Below, in pieces: positions 36,448 through 46,813 of a stretch of 64,000 nt of DNA. The first letter of the stretch is position 1, and every line of letters starts with the position of its first letter. The translations under genes were made by a program, and so were the position numbers. The stretch is from the NCBI RefSeq assembly GCF_900142765.1, contig NZ_FRCB01000001.1, forward strand, positions 62,001-126,000, read 5' to 3'. The stretch comes from Roseovarius litoreus. Its GTDB lineage: Bacteria; Pseudomonadota; Alphaproteobacteria; Rhodobacterales; Rhodobacteraceae. The notes below the pieces were generated by a model. That model worked only from the letters and a program-made list of their open reading frames with translations, searched no databases and had not been told where the DNA came from.

Positions 36448-38369
36448 GCTGAGGGCTCGGGCTCCGGCCCGCCTTCACCCAATCCAGGCGAGGATTTGGG
36501 TTTGGTCTTGGGTATTGCGGTCAACGAGGGCTTTTTCTTCTCTTCGGGGGCGCTGCCTTCGTCGTCACCGGCCTCGGGCGGCTCGCCACGGATGACGCGC
36601 GCGATTTCTTCGCCGGTGAGTGTCTCGTATTCCAGAAGACCCTGGGCAAGTCGCTCCCACTCGTCCTTACGCTCGGTCAGGATCTTGAAGGCCGAAGCGT
36701 AGGCTTCGTCGATCAGGCGCTTGACCTCGTCTTCTATGAGTTCCTTGGTATGGGCGGAAATCGAGAACCCACCCGCGCCATTGCCCATGTAGCCTTCGTG
36801 AGCCTGCTCGTAATCGACATTACCCACCTTGTCGGACATGCCCCACCGCAGGACCATCGCCCGTGCAAGGCCGCTGGCCTGCTGGATGTCACCCGCCGGA
36901 CCGTTCGACACATCATCGGGTCCGTATTTGAGGATCTCGGCCGCTTTGCCCGCCATGGTCATAGCCAGCTTCTGCTCACATTCCGACTTGTGCCAGTTCA
37001 GGCGGTCGATCTCGGGCAGGCTGACCACCATGCCGAGCGCACCACCGCGCGGAATGATCGTTGCCTTGTAGACCGGATCGCATTTCGGCAGCGCCAGACC
37101 GACCACGGCGTGGCCTGCCTCGTGATAGGCGGTCTTTTCCTTCTGATCGTCGGTCAGCACCATCGACCGGCGCTCGGCACCCATCATGACCTTGTCCTTG
37201 GCGTTTTCGAAATCCTCCATCGTCACGAAACGACGGCCCACGCGCGCCGCCATCAAGGCAGCTTCGTTCACGAGGTTGGCAAGATCGGCACCCGAAAAGC
37301 CGGGGGTGCCGCGCGCAATGATCCGCAGGTCCACATCGGGACCAAGCGGGGTCTTGCGGGCATGCACGCCGAGGATCTTCTCGCGCCCTTTGATATCGGG
37401 GTTGGGAACGGTGATCTGACGGTCGAACCGGCCCGGACGCAGCAGCGCGGGATCAAGAACATCCTTGCGGTTGGTTGCCGCGATGATGATCACGCCCTCA
37501 TTCGCCTCGAACCCGTCCATTTCAACTAGGAGCTGGTTGAGCGTCTGTTCACGCTCGTCATTCCCGCCGCCATAGCCTGCACCACGGTGCCGACCCACGG
37601 CGTCGATCTCGTCGATGAAGACAATGCAGGGCGCGTTCTTTTTGGCCTGTTCGAACATGTCGCGCACCCGGCTGGCACCGACGCCCACGAACATTTCCAC
37701 GAAATCCGAGCCGGAGATGGTGAAGAACGGAACCCCGGCCTCCCCGGCGATGGCGCGCGCCAGCAGCGTCTTACCGGTGCCCGGAGGACCGACAAGCAAA
37801 GCGCCTTTGGGGATCTTGCCGCCAAGACGGCTGAACTTCTGCGGATTGCGCAGGAATTCCACGATCTCTTCCAGCTCTTCCTTGGCCTCGTCGATACCGG
37901 CCACATCGTCGAAGGTGACGCGCCCGTGCTTTTCGGTCAGCATCTTGGCCTTGGACTTGCCGAAGCCCATCGCGCCGCCCTTGCCGCCGCCCTGCATGCG
38001 GTTCATGAAATAGATCCACACGCCGATCAGCAGGATGAACGGCAATAGCGAGATCAGGAAGGTCTGAAAGCCCGACTGCTCCTGCGGCTCGGCATTGACC
38101 GGGATATCCGCCTCGATCAGCATGTTGGTCAGTTCAGCATCCTGGGGCTTGATGGTAACGTATTCTTTGCCATCCGCACCGCGGAAGCGCACGTTTTCGC
38201 CATCAAGCGTGACCTGGCTCACATTGCCGTCCTCGATCGCGGTCACGAACTCGGAATACTTGATCGCCTTGCTCTGGAGCGTGTTGCCCGGGCCGCTGAA
38301 CAGATTGAACAGTGCCAATATCAGCAGGAACAGAACCAGCCAGAAGGCGATATTTCTTGCGTTGCCCAA
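36444..38369 (-). CDS. ftsH: ATP-dependent zinc metalloprotease FtsH
   Basis: Membrane-anchored AAA+ protease that degrades misfolded membrane proteins and regulators. The 641-aa product has two membrane segments (about 7-25 and 102-122), Walker A GPPGTGKT (194-201), Walker [14 protein letters not shown], second region of homology ([20 protein letters not shown]), the zinc motif HEAGH (416-420) and a proline-rich tail. The start is TTG at 38369, giving [10 protein letters not shown], with GAGGAGAG at 38375-38382 at good distance. It follows tilS after 79 bases and overlaps tam. Confidence 0.96.
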   Translation of the reverse strand: MGNARNIAFWLVLFLLILALFNLFSGPGNTLQSKAIKYSEFVTAIEDGNVSQVTLDGENVRFRGADGKEYVTIKPQDAELTNMLIEADIPVNAEPQEQSGFQTFLISLLPFILLIGVWIYFMNRMQGGGKGGAMGFGKSKAKMLTEKHGRVTFDDVAGIDEAKEELEEIVEFLRNPQKFSRLGGKIPKGALLVGPPGTGKTLLARAIAGEAGVPFFTISGSDFVEMFVGVGASRVRDMFEQAKKNAPCIVFIDEIDAVGRHRGAGYGGGNDEREQTLNQLLVEMDGFEANEGVIIIAATNRKDVLDPALLRPGRFDRQITVPNPDIKGREKILGVHARKTPLGPDVDLRIIARGTPGFSGADLANLVNEAALMAARVGRRFVTMEDFENAKDKVMMGAERRSMVLTDDQKEKTAYHEAGHAVVGLALPKCDPVYKATIIPRGGALGMVVSLPEIDRLNWHKSECEQKLAMTMAGKAAEILKYGPDDVSNGPAGDIQQASGLARAMVLRWGMSDKVGNVDYEQAHEGYMGNGAGGFSISAHTKELIEDEVKRLIDEAYASAFKILTERKDEWERLAQGLLEYETLTGEEIARVIRGEPPEAGDDEGSAPEEKKKPSLTAIPKTKPKSSPGLGEGGPEPEPSA

Positions 38370-38374
38370 GGAAA

Positions 38375-38382
38375 CTCTCCTC
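38375..38382 (-). promoter_or_regulatory. Ribosome site fixing a TTG start for ftsH
   Basis: GAGGAGAG on the minus strand, with its AGGAG core 7 bases before TTG at 38369. An earlier in-frame TTG at 38384 overlaps this site and so is not the start. The encoded [10 protein letters not shown] matches FtsH of relatives. Confidence 0.75.
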
Positions 38383-38424
38383 AAAATTCGGATAGAGCGG
38401 ACCTACCACGAGACCCACCCAACT

Positions 38425-38452
38425 AAAATAGAGATAACATCCATTACTTCAA
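38425..38452 (-). promoter_or_regulatory. Possible ftsH promoter
   Basis: On the minus strand TTGAAG (38447-38452) and TATTTT (38425-38430) are spaced by 16 bases, 56 bases before the TTG start. The -35 part overlaps the end of tilS. This fits a housekeeping promoter but is a weak prediction. Confidence 0.3.
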
Positions 38453-39702
38453 TGCGATAAAAAAGAGGTGAAGTATGCCTCTTCGTCGCGGATCAGAATG
38501 GTGCGCCACCCGTTTTCAAGACCGGCAAGCGGAGCGGCCAACAGCTCATCTCCTCGCCAGACCGAAGGGCCGGCGATCAGCGACGCAGCCGGCAAACCGG
38601 TTTCCCGGCGCCCGACACAATGTGAAAGGCCGTTTTTGCCCAAGGCGCGCAGCTCGGCGCCCGCGATGTCAGGCCCTTCAAGGCGCCATCGCCCATCCCA
38701 AAGATCCGTCACCTTGCACCGTTCCGAGGCGACCGCCTTCCATTCCCTCGTGATCCGCAGGTGGTCATTTCGCAGCGTCACAAGACACCCCTGCAACGTC
38801 ATGTCGCGCCCCTCGGCAATGGCCTCGAGAAGATCATCGAGCGCCCGGCCACGGGGGACATATTCCGCGCCGCTGATCCATTTCAGCGAGGTCTGCAAGA
38901 GGCGACGGGCCGTTTCTCGGGGCAGGCCGTCGAAGCCAGACCTGTCGACAATCAGATCACCCGACTGGATGCGGACATGCTGTCGCGCCGCCTCAAGCGC
39001 ATAGAGATAAAGGGTTTGCCGCACATCGGACATCCTATGCGCCACCGCGCCAAGACCCGCCGCCGTAATCCCGAGAGGGGCCAGTTCCCGCAAGGCCGCG
39101 CGCGCCTTGACGCGCTCATAGCGGGGATCTTCGTTACTGGGGTCCTCCACCCAAGTCATGCCCCGGCCTTCAAGTGCGGCGCGCAACTCGTGCCGAAAGA
39201 CGGCAAGGGCCGGACGGCAAAAGGTCACGCCATGGCTTTCGAAGCGCTCCGACATGGCGGACAAGCCATCAACACCCGCGCCACGCGCCAGCCGCATCAG
39301 GAACGTCTCGGCCTGATCGTCCGCCGTATGGGCGATGGCGATACAGGCGATACCCTGGCCGCGTGCCCACTCCGCCAGCAGGCCATATCGCGCCCGGCGG
39401 GCCTGATCCGGCAGATTGCCCCGCCCGTCCCATTCCGTCCATTTCAGGATATCATGCGGTACGCCCAAACGCTCGCAATCTGCGGCGACCTTGGCAGCCT
39501 CCTGCGCAGCTTCGGGTCGCAGGCGATGATCCACGGTCACCGCATGGAGAGCAGGGCCCCCGGCCAACCGCCAGTCATTCAGCACGACCAGCAAGCCAAG
39601 CGAATCACTCCCCCCCGAGACGGCCACGGCCAGCCGCTCTGGTGCATTCGGAAGAAAATGACCGGCGATCCGGTCGCGCAGCGCGTCCGGATCCGTGGTC
39701 AC
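38449..39702 (-). CDS. tilS: tRNA(Ile)-lysidine synthase
   Basis: Converts C34 of the CAU-anticodon isoleucine tRNA to lysidine so that it reads AUA; essential. The 417-aa product has the PP-loop SGGSDS (29-34) in LAVAVSGGSDSLG, and a C-terminal domain. It starts with GTG at 39702, overlapping the stop of ybgF (GTGA). The order ybgF-tilS-ftsH is common in alphaproteobacteria. Confidence 0.96.
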   Translation of the reverse strand: MTTDPDALRDRIAGHFLPNAPERLAVAVSGGSDSLGLLVVLNDWRLAGGPALHAVTVDHRLRPEAAQEAAKVAADCERLGVPHDILKWTEWDGRGNLPDQARRARYGLLAEWARGQGIACIAIAHTADDQAETFLMRLARGAGVDGLSAMSERFESHGVTFCRPALAVFRHELRAALEGRGMTWVEDPSNEDPRYERVKARAALRELAPLGITAAGLGAVAHRMSDVRQTLYLYALEAARQHVRIQSGDLIVDRSGFDGLPRETARRLLQTSLKWISGAEYVPRGRALDDLLEAIAEGRDMTLQGCLVTLRNDHLRITREWKAVASERCKVTDLWDGRWRLEGPDIAGAELRALGKNGLSHCVGRRETGLPAASLIAGPSVWRGDELLAAPLAGLENGWRTILIRDEEAYFTSFLSH

Positions 39703-40547
39703 TGACAGCCCAAAGAACTCATCGCCGCCTGGGCCTGTCCGACTGCGGAATCGCCCGGAAACCGGTTGCCGACCTCTGCCAGGGTGACACAGGCCTGCTC
39801 GGTCTGCCCCAGAGCGCCAAGCGCGGCCCCCAGACGGAACAGTGCCTCGGCGGCTTCGGGGCCATTGTTGTCGCTGCTGAACGTGTCGAGATAGGCGCGC
39901 GCGGCCTCTTTCATCTGTCCCCCAGCTTCCAGAGCCTGCCCGCGCAGCAGACCGGCCCGCGCGGTCAAGGGACCACCCGGATAACTCTGCTGAAACGTCG
40001 CGAATTGCTCTGCTGCCGCTGCGTGGTCACCTGCGTCAAGCGCCTCTTTGGCACGGTTGAAATCGGCCTCTTCGCTGACGGCGAGCTGGGGGGCTTCCGG
40101 CTCGCCGCCTTCTGACGGCTGAGCCGCGATCACAGCCCCGCTTGCGCCACTGGCCGACGTGTCGATGCCCCCGAGCGTGGTGCTGTCGCCAAGTGCTCCG
40201 ATGTCGCAATCGGTTTCAAGCTCGCACAGCCGGAATTCGAGGTCGCCAATCCGGTTCGCCCCGTCCTCTGCCACGCGTTCCACCTTGAATTGCAGCTCTT
40301 CAGTCTTGGCTGTCAGGCGCTGCAACTCGCTTTCGATGGCGTTCACACGCTCGATCACCGTGCCGCTTCCGCTCAACTGACCTGCGGCGCCGGTGGTGTT
40401 CAGTTCCCGCTTGAGTTTCTGCAACTCGACAAACAGCACCGACAGTTCCTGCCGGATATCCGCCAGGGTTTCCGTGTTTGCCTGCGCCATGGCTTGCCCC
40501 GGAAGACTTAACGCAAGAACTGTCAGAATCGTCACGATCCGGTGCAT
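39699..40547 (-). CDS. cpoB: Tol-Pal system protein YbgF/CpoB
   Basis: Periplasmic protein that links the Tol-Pal machine with peptidoglycan synthesis. The 282-aa product has a signal peptide (MHRIVTILTVLALSLPGQAMAQ), a predicted coiled coil (about 25-85) and C-terminal TPR-like repeats (EADFNRAKEALDAGDHAAAAEQF... and FRLGAALGALGQTEQA). GAGGGGAG before the ATG at 40547 fixes the start. Pal is 28 bases upstream. Confidence 0.92.
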   Translation of the reverse strand: MHRIVTILTVLALSLPGQAMAQANTETLADIRQELSVLFVELQKLKRELNTTGAAGQLSGSGTVIERVNAIESELQRLTAKTEELQFKVERVAEDGANRIGDLEFRLCELETDCDIGALGDSTTLGGIDTSASGASGAVIAAQPSEGGEPEAPQLAVSEEADFNRAKEALDAGDHAAAAEQFATFQQSYPGGPLTARAGLLRGQALEAGGQMKEAARAYLDTFSSDNNGPEAAEALFRLGAALGALGQTEQACVTLAEVGNRFPGDSAVGQAQAAMSSLGCQ

Positions 40548-40575
40548 CGGCACTCCCCTCATGCGCGTGGTGGCG

Positions 40576-41091
40576 TCAGCTGCTCGGGACGGCGGAAATG
40601 ACCGTCACGGCGCGGCGGTTCTTGGCGTAACAGGCCTCGTTGCTGCACAGCTCGATGGGACGTTCCTTGCCGTAGCTGACCACCTTCAGGCGATTACCGG
40701 CAATGCCGCGGCTGACAAGATATTCCTGCACGGCATTGGCTCGGCGCGCGCCAAGCGCGAGGTTGTATTCCCGTGTGCCCTGCTCGTCGGCATGGCCTTC
40801 GATCACGGCCGAGTAATCGGTATTGGTCATCAACCACTGCGCCTGACCATCCAGAACGGCCTGCGCCTCGGACGACAGGGTGGATTGATCCACGGCGAAC
40901 AGAACCCTGTCTCCGATGGTTTGCTGGAAATAGAGCGGCGAGGTGGGATCACTGGCGGATGCGGCCATGCCGGCGTTCATGCCGCCATTGTTGAAGCCCG
41001 CGCCCGTGCCATCGTCGAACCGGTCAGGGTTCGAGCAGGCCGCCAGCGCGAGCCCCGCGCATAGCAAAAGGGTCTTGCTCAGATAGGTCAT
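40576..41091 (-). CDS. pal: Peptidoglycan-associated lipoprotein Pal
   Basis: Outer-membrane lipoprotein that binds peptidoglycan and TolB. The 171-aa product has a lipobox (LALAAC, Cys19), a short linker and an OmpA domain with EGHADEQGTREYN and GARRANAVQEYL. Start at 41091 (MTYLSKTLLLCAG) gives the lipoprotein signal. Follows tolB by 88 bases. Confidence 0.97.
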   Translation of the reverse strand: MTYLSKTLLLCAGLALAACSNPDRFDDGTGAGFNNGGMNAGMAASASDPTSPLYFQQTIGDRVLFAVDQSTLSSEAQAVLDGQAQWLMTNTDYSAVIEGHADEQGTREYNLALGARRANAVQEYLVSRGIAGNRLKVVSYGKERPIELCSNEACYAKNRRAVTVISAVPSS

Positions 41092-41179
41092 TTGGATGCC
41101 TCGTTCTTTTCTGGTGTCGTTGCTGTTGTCAAATCTATCATAGCCACTGCATCTTGGAAATGCGCCGGTCCCGGGTGTC

Positions 41180-42502
41180 CTAGTCCTGCAGCGGCGACCA
41201 TGACGGATCGCTGCCCCCGGCCTCGGTCGGCACCTTGCGCAGGTTGCGCCCGGAGATATCCACCGAATAGAGGCTGGCGCTGCCCTGTGCGCCCTGCGTT
41301 TCGCGGGTGAACATGATGACCCGCCCATTGGGTGACCATGTCGGCCCCTCGTCAAGAAACGATGCCGTGAGCAGGCGCTCTTCGCTGCCATCGGTGCGCA
41401 TTACCCCTATATGGAACCGGCCCTTGGATTGCTTGGTGAAGGCGATCAGATCACCACGCGGAGACCAGACCGGCGTGCCATAACGCCCCTGCCCGAAGCT
41501 GATGCGCTGTGCCTCGCCGCCAGCTGCCGGCATGATATAGAGCTGCGGGCTGCCCGAGCGGTCGGATTCGAACACGATCCGGCTGCCATCGGGGCTGAAA
41601 CTGGGTGCTGTCTCGATCGACGGCGCATTGGTCAGCCGGGTACTCGTCCCGCTGCCGATATCCATCATGTAGAGATCCGTATTGCCGCCACTCGACAGCG
41701 AATAGACCACCCTGCGCCCATCCGGCGCAAAGCGCGGCGCAAAACTCATGGTGCCGTCTTGCTGCTCGAGCACGCGGCGCTGCGCGGTGCCGACCTGCAG
41801 CACGTAAATCCGCGGAAAGCCGCTTTCGTAGCTGGTATAGAGCACCTGCCTGCCATCCGGCGAGAAGCGCGGCGCCAACACGATCGAGGCGCTGTCGGTC
41901 AGATAGCTGACATTGGCCCCATCATAATCCATGATCGCCAGCCGCTTGATCCGCTGGTCCTTGGGTCCGGTTTCCGCGACATACACCACACGGCTGTCGA
42001 AATACGGGGCCTCGCCGGTGATCCGGCTATAGATCTGATCGGCGACCTTGTGCGCGATGCGCCGCCAGCCGTCCTGCGTGCCGACGAGTTGCAGGCCCTG
42101 ACCCAGTTCCTGCCCCGCGAACACATCATAAAGCCGGAAACGCACAACCAACTGGCCGCCTGCGTCGACCGACACAGCGCCGGTCACAAGTGCCTGCGCG
42201 TTGATCGCCTTCCAGTCGGCATATTGCACCGGACTGGAAAAACTGGTCACCCGGCTGATGAACGCCTCTGGCTGGATTTCGCGGAACAGGCCCGTACCCG
42301 TCAGGTCGGCCGCGATGACCTCGGCGATGCGCCGCCCGAATTCCGCCCCTGTCGTGCTATCGGACACGAAATCCGGCGCCGCGAAGGGCAAAGGTTCGAT
42401 GACGCCTTCGGTGATCTCGATCCGAAGCGGGCCGTTTTGCGCCGTGGCAGGGAACGACCACAGCATAAGGACGGTCAGGAGGCTCAGTATATAACGCATC
42501 AT
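41180..42502 (-). CDS. tolB: Tol-Pal system protein TolB
   Basis: Periplasmic beta-propeller that docks Pal. The 440-aa product has a signal peptide ([22 protein letters not shown]), an N-terminal domain, and WD40-like PD40 repeats ([38 protein letters not shown] and others). The ATG at 42502 overlaps the tolA stop (ATGA), indicating translational coupling. Confidence 0.97.
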   Translation of the reverse strand: MMRYILSLLTVLMLWSFPATAQNGPLRIEITEGVIEPLPFAAPDFVSDSTTGAEFGRRIAEVIAADLTGTGLFREIQPEAFISRVTSFSSPVQYADWKAINAQALVTGAVSVDAGGQLVVRFRLYDVFAGQELGQGLQLVGTQDGWRRIAHKVADQIYSRITGEAPYFDSRVVYVAETGPKDQRIKRLAIMDYDGANVSYLTDSASIVLAPRFSPDGRQVLYTSYESGFPRIYVLQVGTAQRRVLEQQDGTMSFAPRFAPDGRRVVYSLSSGGNTDLYMMDIGSGTSTRLTNAPSIETAPSFSPDGSRIVFESDRSGSPQLYIMPAAGGEAQRISFGQGRYGTPVWSPRGDLIAFTKQSKGRFHIGVMRTDGSEERLLTASFLDEGPTWSPNGRVIMFTRETQGAQGSASLYSVDISGRNLRKVPTEAGGSDPSWSPLQD

Positions 42503-43641
42503 TTGATCCTCATTCTCTCCGGATTGAACGTCATTTCAATATCACGCCAGTGATCGTATTTGTCTTTCGGCAAATCATAGCCGTTCGCGCCACAGCGGAT
42601 GATTGCTCGTCGCGCGGCTTCATAGGCCTGTCGTGCCGCGGCATCACTGCCGCCCGACGAGCTGAGCAGTTCGATCGAGCCCGAGACCGGTTTTGCATCC
42701 TCACCCATGCGCACCTTCACAACCACGGTCGTGCGCAGCGCCTCGGAACTGAGCGATCCGACATTCCAGCACTGCTGGACCGAAACCCTGAGCGCGTCTT
42801 TTTCACCCGCCGTCAGAGGCGGCCCGGAGGGCGCGCCCTGATCCGCGCCACCGGCCTGACCGAGAGCTTCGGCCAGAGCGTCGTTGACCGCGCTTTCATC
42901 GGGCTGCGGCCTTGCGGCAGTCCGGGTGTCCTCGGCCGGCTGCGTCTGCTCGGCGGTCTGGGGTTGTGCAGTCTGGGGCTGTGCGGGCCGCGTCTTGGGC
43001 CGCAACGACCGCGACGGGGCGGCGCTGGCGGGATCGACCTGTTCGGCTTCGGTCACGATCTCGGTTGTGGCTTCCTCGGGGGCTGTGGCCTCGGTCTCGG
43101 GCTCGATGTTTTCTGCGGCCTCGGCATCGGGCACGGTCTCCTGACGCTCGACCTCGTCGATCGCGACATCCGGCTCGGGAGGGGCGACCGCCTCGGGGGC
43201 GACCCGCGGCGCGGGTCTGGGCTGCGGACGGGGCGAGACTTCGGGCACCAAAGCGGCGACGTCCTCTTGCGGGGGTTGCATCACCGGCGGCTCATCGCTG
43301 ACCTCGGCCTCCGGCACGGGCACGGGATCGACAACCTCGGGGACATTGTCGGGCGGCGGGGTTTGCGTGACCTCGGGTTGCGAAAGATCCGGCGCCGCAT
43401 CGCTGGTCGAGGTCAGCTCCGGCAGGCCCTGCCCTTCGGCGGGCGGTTCGGGCGTGTCCACATTCGCCACAGCTTCGGGCGCGCGCGGCGCATCAATCAA
43501 AGCGGCATACTCCTCGGCGGAAATCGCCGTAACGGAGGTGACTTCGAAAGGCAAAGGGTCCGATTTGAACGCCCCGCCGAACACCGCGAAGGCGATCAGC
43601 CCGATATGGGCCGTTCCGGATATGATCTGGCCGGTGTTCAC
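42499..43641 (-). CDS. tolA: Tol-Pal system protein TolA
   Basis: Inner-membrane protein spanning the periplasm to reach the outer membrane; driven by TolQ/TolR. The 380-aa product has one N-terminal membrane segment ([19 protein letters not shown]), a long Pro/Glu/Ala-rich linker (about 60-270) and a C-terminal TolA/TonB-like domain (about 285-380, [21 protein letters not shown]). The linker is acidic-proline type, not the Lys/Ala helix of enteric bacteria, as common in this order. I use a GTG start at 43641 with AAGG upstream, ten bases after the tolR stop. Confidence 0.9.
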   Translation of the reverse strand: MNTGQIISGTAHIGLIAFAVFGGAFKSDPLPFEVTSVTAISAEEYAALIDAPRAPEAVANVDTPEPPAEGQGLPELTSTSDAAPDLSQPEVTQTPPPDNVPEVVDPVPVPEAEVSDEPPVMQPPQEDVAALVPEVSPRPQPRPAPRVAPEAVAPPEPDVAIDEVERQETVPDAEAAENIEPETEATAPEEATTEIVTEAEQVDPASAAPSRSLRPKTRPAQPQTAQPQTAEQTQPAEDTRTAARPQPDESAVNDALAEALGQAGGADQGAPSGPPLTAGEKDALRVSVQQCWNVGSLSSEALRTTVVVKVRMGEDAKPVSGSIELLSSSGGSDAAARQAYEAARRAIIRCGANGYDLPKDKYDHWRDIEMTFNPERMRIK

Positions 43642-43651
43642 CTGAGCGCCT

Positions 43652-44128
43652 TCAGCTGTCCTGCCCGTCGAGTTCGGGCCCACCCATATCCGTGACCAGC
43701 CCGATATCCGAGAAGCCGCCCCGGTTGAGCGCCCCCATGACCTGCATCACATCCGAATAGGGCACCGCGCCATCAGCACGCAGGAAGACACGGGTGCTGT
43801 CACGCTCAGCCGCGATCGCGCGCAGCCGCGTCACCAATTCCTCGCGCGGCACTTCGGATGTCTGAATGGTCACGACGCCTTCGGCAGTCAGAGTGACCGT
43901 CAGAGGCTCTTCCTCTTCCTCGCCCGGCAAGGCGTTGGCGGCGGTTTTCGGCAATTCGACCGGCACACCCACGGTCATCAGCGGGGCCGCCACCATGAAG
44001 ATGATGAGCAGCACCATCATCACGTCCACGAAGGGCGTGACGTTGATCTCGGCCATCGGACGAGACCGGCCCCGTCCACGCCGCCTGCGGCCACTGCCGC
44101 CTGATTTCTCGGCTACACCTGCCCCCAT
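43652..44128 (-). CDS. tolR: Tol-Pal system protein TolR
   Basis: Proton-driven motor component. The 158-aa product has an Arg-rich cytoplasmic start, then NVTPFVDVMMVLLIIFMVAAPL with the critical Asp35 in its membrane helix, and an ExbD/TolR periplasmic domain. Three bases separate it from tolQ. Confidence 0.96.
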   Translation of the reverse strand: MGAGVAEKSGGSGRRRRGRGRSRPMAEINVTPFVDVMMVLLIIFMVAAPLMTVGVPVELPKTAANALPGEEEEEPLTVTLTAEGVVTIQTSEVPREELVTRLRAIAAERDSTRVFLRADGAVPYSDVMQVMGALNRGGFSDIGLVTDMGGPELDGQDS

Positions 44129-44131
44129 CGG

Positions 44132-44827
44132 TCAGGAGTCCAGTTGGCGGCTGAGGATCGTCGCGAATTCATCGGCGAAGGCCTCGTAACTGCCCACGAT
44201 GCGGTCGGAATCCGAACTCAGCTTGTTGTAGAAAATCACTGCGGGGATCGCGGCAAGAAGGCCAAGCCCGGTGGCCAGAAGCGCCTCGGCGATGCCGGGG
44301 GCGACAACGGCAAGGCTCGTGTTCTGCTGCTCGGCGATCTCGATGAAGGCGTTCATGATCCCCCAGACCGTGCCGAACAGGCCGATGAACGGCGTGGTCG
44401 ATCCGATGGTGGCAAGGATTTGCAGACCGCTTTGAAGCTCTTCGGTTTCCTTGGAGATCGCCACGTCCATGCTGCGGTCGATACGGGCAGTGGCGCCGGC
44501 GATAAGTCCGCCGTCATTGCGATGGCTGCGGCGCCATTCCATCATCCCGGCGGCGAAGATCCGTTCGGAGCGCCCCGAAGGCTCGGGGCCGATTTCGTCG
44601 AACAGCTCATCCAGCGGCTCACCCGACCAGAAGCGGCGGTCGAAGGCGGCGGCATCGGCCCGCGCCTTGCGGTAAAGGATGATCTTCTGAATGATGATCG
44701 ACCACGCCCAGAACGACGCGATCACAAGCATCCACATCACCAACTTCACGATGATCGTGGCGCGAGCGTAGAGGCCCCACAGTGAGAAATCTATCTCCTG
44801 TGCCAATGCCAGGGTTTCTGCTTCCAT
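44132..44827 (-). CDS. tolQ: Tol-Pal system protein TolQ
   Basis: MotA/TolQ/ExbB-type membrane channel subunit. The 231-aa product has three membrane segments (about 22-44, 135-160, 175-195) and the family block GLFGTVWGIMNAFIEIA. First gene of the tol operon proper; ybgC is 160 bases upstream on the same strand. Confidence 0.97.
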   Translation of the reverse strand: MEAETLALAQEIDFSLWGLYARATIIVKLVMWMLVIASFWAWSIIIQKIILYRKARADAAAFDRRFWSGEPLDELFDEIGPEPSGRSERIFAAGMMEWRRSHRNDGGLIAGATARIDRSMDVAISKETEELQSGLQILATIGSTTPFIGLFGTVWGIMNAFIEIAEQQNTSLAVVAPGIAEALLATGLGLLAAIPAVIFYNKLSSDSDRIVGSYEAFADEFATILSRQLDS

Positions 44828-44987
44828 CTTGCCTGCTCTTTTTGGGGTGGCCTTGTTTTGCGGCCTTTATTGCGCGGCAAACTACCCGATTTTCAAAGGG
44901 AAAGCCAACAACATCCGCGTGACCATGCAGGGAAATGCGACCACGGGTCGGACACCGGCGGATAATCGCCGGATTTGCCGAGAGGGG

Positions 44988-45377
44988 TCAGTGCAGCAAA
45001 AGCCGGATATTCGCGGGAAGGCGGGCCGGGTGGCCGGTGTCGTTGATGCAGACAAGGGTCACAACGGCGGAAAAAAGAGTGTCCTTTCCGCGGGTTACCA
45101 CCTGCTCCAGCACCAGCCGGGCACCTGTCACGGCCTGGATGCGGGTGCGGACCTCGAGCTCGTCGTCGAATTTCGCCGATGCAAGGTAGTCCGCCTCGAG
45201 ACGGCGGACGGCGAAAACCAGCCCCTCGGTCTCGCGCATGGCGTTCTGATCGATGCCCAACTGCCGGACCCAGTCACTTCGGGCGCGCTCTATGTATTTG
45301 AGATAATTTGCATAATAGACGATACCGGCCATGTCGGTATCCTCGTAGTAAACGCGTATCGGAAAGCTGTGGGACAT
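44988..45377 (-). CDS. ybgC: Tol-Pal-associated acyl-CoA thioesterase YbgC
   Basis: Hotdog thioesterase of the tol operon, acting on short or long acyl-CoA or acyl-ACP. The 129-aa product has the signature YYEDTDMAGIVYYANY with the catalytic Asp15. Cytoplasmic. Separated from thpR by 11 bases and from tolQ by 160. Confidence 0.93.
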   Translation of the reverse strand: MSHSFPIRVYYEDTDMAGIVYYANYLKYIERARSDWVRQLGIDQNAMRETEGLVFAVRRLEADYLASAKFDDELEVRTRIQAVTGARLVLEQVVTRGKDTLFSAVVTLVCINDTGHPARLPANIRLLLH

Positions 45378-45388
45378 GGGGGAGAACC

Positions 45389-45949
45389 TTAGGGGCGCGC
45401 TGCGGGATCGTCCAGCATGTACTCGGCCAGCAGGTCATATTCCGGGCCGTCCGGACCAAGGGTTGAGCGATAAAGACCAAAGCGGTCGGTCCGGAAAGGA
45501 TCGAGGCTGAAATCCCCGTGCGACTCGAGAAAAGCGCCCAGTTTGTCGAGCTCGAATTGCGGCAAGGCGCGGTTGAGCCGCGCGAGGGTGACATGCGGGC
45601 GAAACCGCTCGCGCGGCAGGTCGACCCCTGCGTCATGAACCGCCACACGAACTTTTTTGCGCAGGGAAACAAGGGCTTCGGGGCGGTCGCTTGCGGCGAA
45701 GACAAGCCGGGGTCTGGCGCGGTCGAACACATCCAGCCCGGCGATGCGCAGATCGAAGGCCGGGGCGCGGATGTCACCCAGCAATTCGTTAACGGTCTCG
45801 GCGGTGGGCAGGTCCTGTTCATCCAGAAACGCGAGGGTGAGATGCAGGTTGTCCGGCTCCACCAGACGGCCCACGCGCAGATCCGATTGCAGACGCGAGA
45901 GCGCCGCGCGCACCACATCGGGCAGACCTATGGCAACGAAAAGCCGCAT
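45389..45949 (-). CDS. thpR: RNA 2',3'-cyclic phosphodiesterase
   Basis: 2H phosphoesterase that opens 2',3'-cyclic RNA ends (older name 2'-5' RNA ligase). The 186-aa product has both HxTx motifs, HLTL (His36) and HVTL (His119). It sits between ybgC and an unknown gene and is probably cotranscribed with ybgC. Physiological RNA substrate unknown. Confidence 0.92.
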   Translation of the reverse strand: MRLFVAIGLPDVVRAALSRLQSDLRVGRLVEPDNLHLTLAFLDEQDLPTAETVNELLGDIRAPAFDLRIAGLDVFDRARPRLVFAASDRPEALVSLRKKVRVAVHDAGVDLPRERFRPHVTLARLNRALPQFELDKLGAFLESHGDFSLDPFRTDRFGLYRSTLGPDGPEYDLLAEYMLDDPAARP

Positions 45950-45961
45950 GATACCAAACCT

Positions 45962-46600
45962 TTAGTTGGGCATGATCCGGGCCGCCAGACGCATCGCATG
46001 GCTGCTGTCCTGCGCGAAAACCGGCATCACCGAATCATAGGCGGCGCGAATGAGCGAGGCGATGTCGGGCCGCAGGATGACAGCGCCGGTCTCAGGCACG
46101 CGGGCCAGCGGAGAGGCGTCCTTGAAGGCGGTATCGGACCATAGGAGGATCGTCTGAACGACCTGCGACAGCGCCAGCGTTTCCGCCGGGACAGAGCTTA
46201 ACTCCTTGTCCATCCTCAGAAAAACGAAGCTGGCCTTGATCGCACCGGCCGCATCGAAGCGAAAGATGCGATACTGGTTGGCATCGGCCGCGACAAGACG
46301 CGCGACCAGAGGCGCCAGATCGGGAATTAACCTATCCAGATCAGGGACTTGCAAAAGTTCTTCCCAATCGCGGAAAAAAAAGATCATGAGGTTGATGCCC
46401 AGTTCGGGATCGGTCTCGGCCATCTGGTGATTGGCCAGCGTGGCGACCGCCTCGATCGCGCCTTTGACGATGCCAAGTGTCTGATCATCCACACCAAAAA
46501 CGACAGGTGCGATGGGCCGTCCCCAGCGGGCGAACATGTAGGAGCCATCGGAGCGGGTGAAAAGCCGTTCGATCTGTTCGGCGCTCAGAGATGCGGTCAT
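45962..46600 (-). CDS. Conserved protein of unknown function
   Basis: The 212-aa product starts MTASLSAEQIERLFTRSDGSYMFARWGRPIAPVVFG, with GGAGGGGG just before the ATG at 46600. It has no signal peptide or clear membrane segment, contains the aromatic run LMIFFFRDWEELLQ and ends SHAMRLAARIMPN. I do not recognise a domain. It precedes thpR on the same strand by 12 bases, so it is in the same transcript. Homologues appear to occur in Rhodobacterales (inference); an RNA or stress role is only a guess. Confidence 0.75.
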   Translation of the reverse strand: MTASLSAEQIERLFTRSDGSYMFARWGRPIAPVVFGVDDQTLGIVKGAIEAVATLANHQMAETDPELGINLMIFFFRDWEELLQVPDLDRLIPDLAPLVARLVAADANQYRIFRFDAAGAIKASFVFLRMDKELSSVPAETLALSQVVQTILLWSDTAFKDASPLARVPETGAVILRPDIASLIRAAYDSVMPVFAQDSSHAMRLAARIMPN

Positions 46601-46813
46601 TATCCCCCTCCTTTCACATGCCCCCCCCTTAGCAGAGCCCGGCGCCGAGGCAAATATCGCGAAAGGACGGTTTGTGTAGGACTCGTACGGAACAGACACG
46701 CGTTTGGGACGGAATGCGGGCGCAAACCCGCGATTTGTGTCCATCCCGTACGCAAATCACCGCAGCGCGCCCCCTTCGCACCCTGCGCGCTCCTTCCGGT
46801 AACGCGATCTTAA

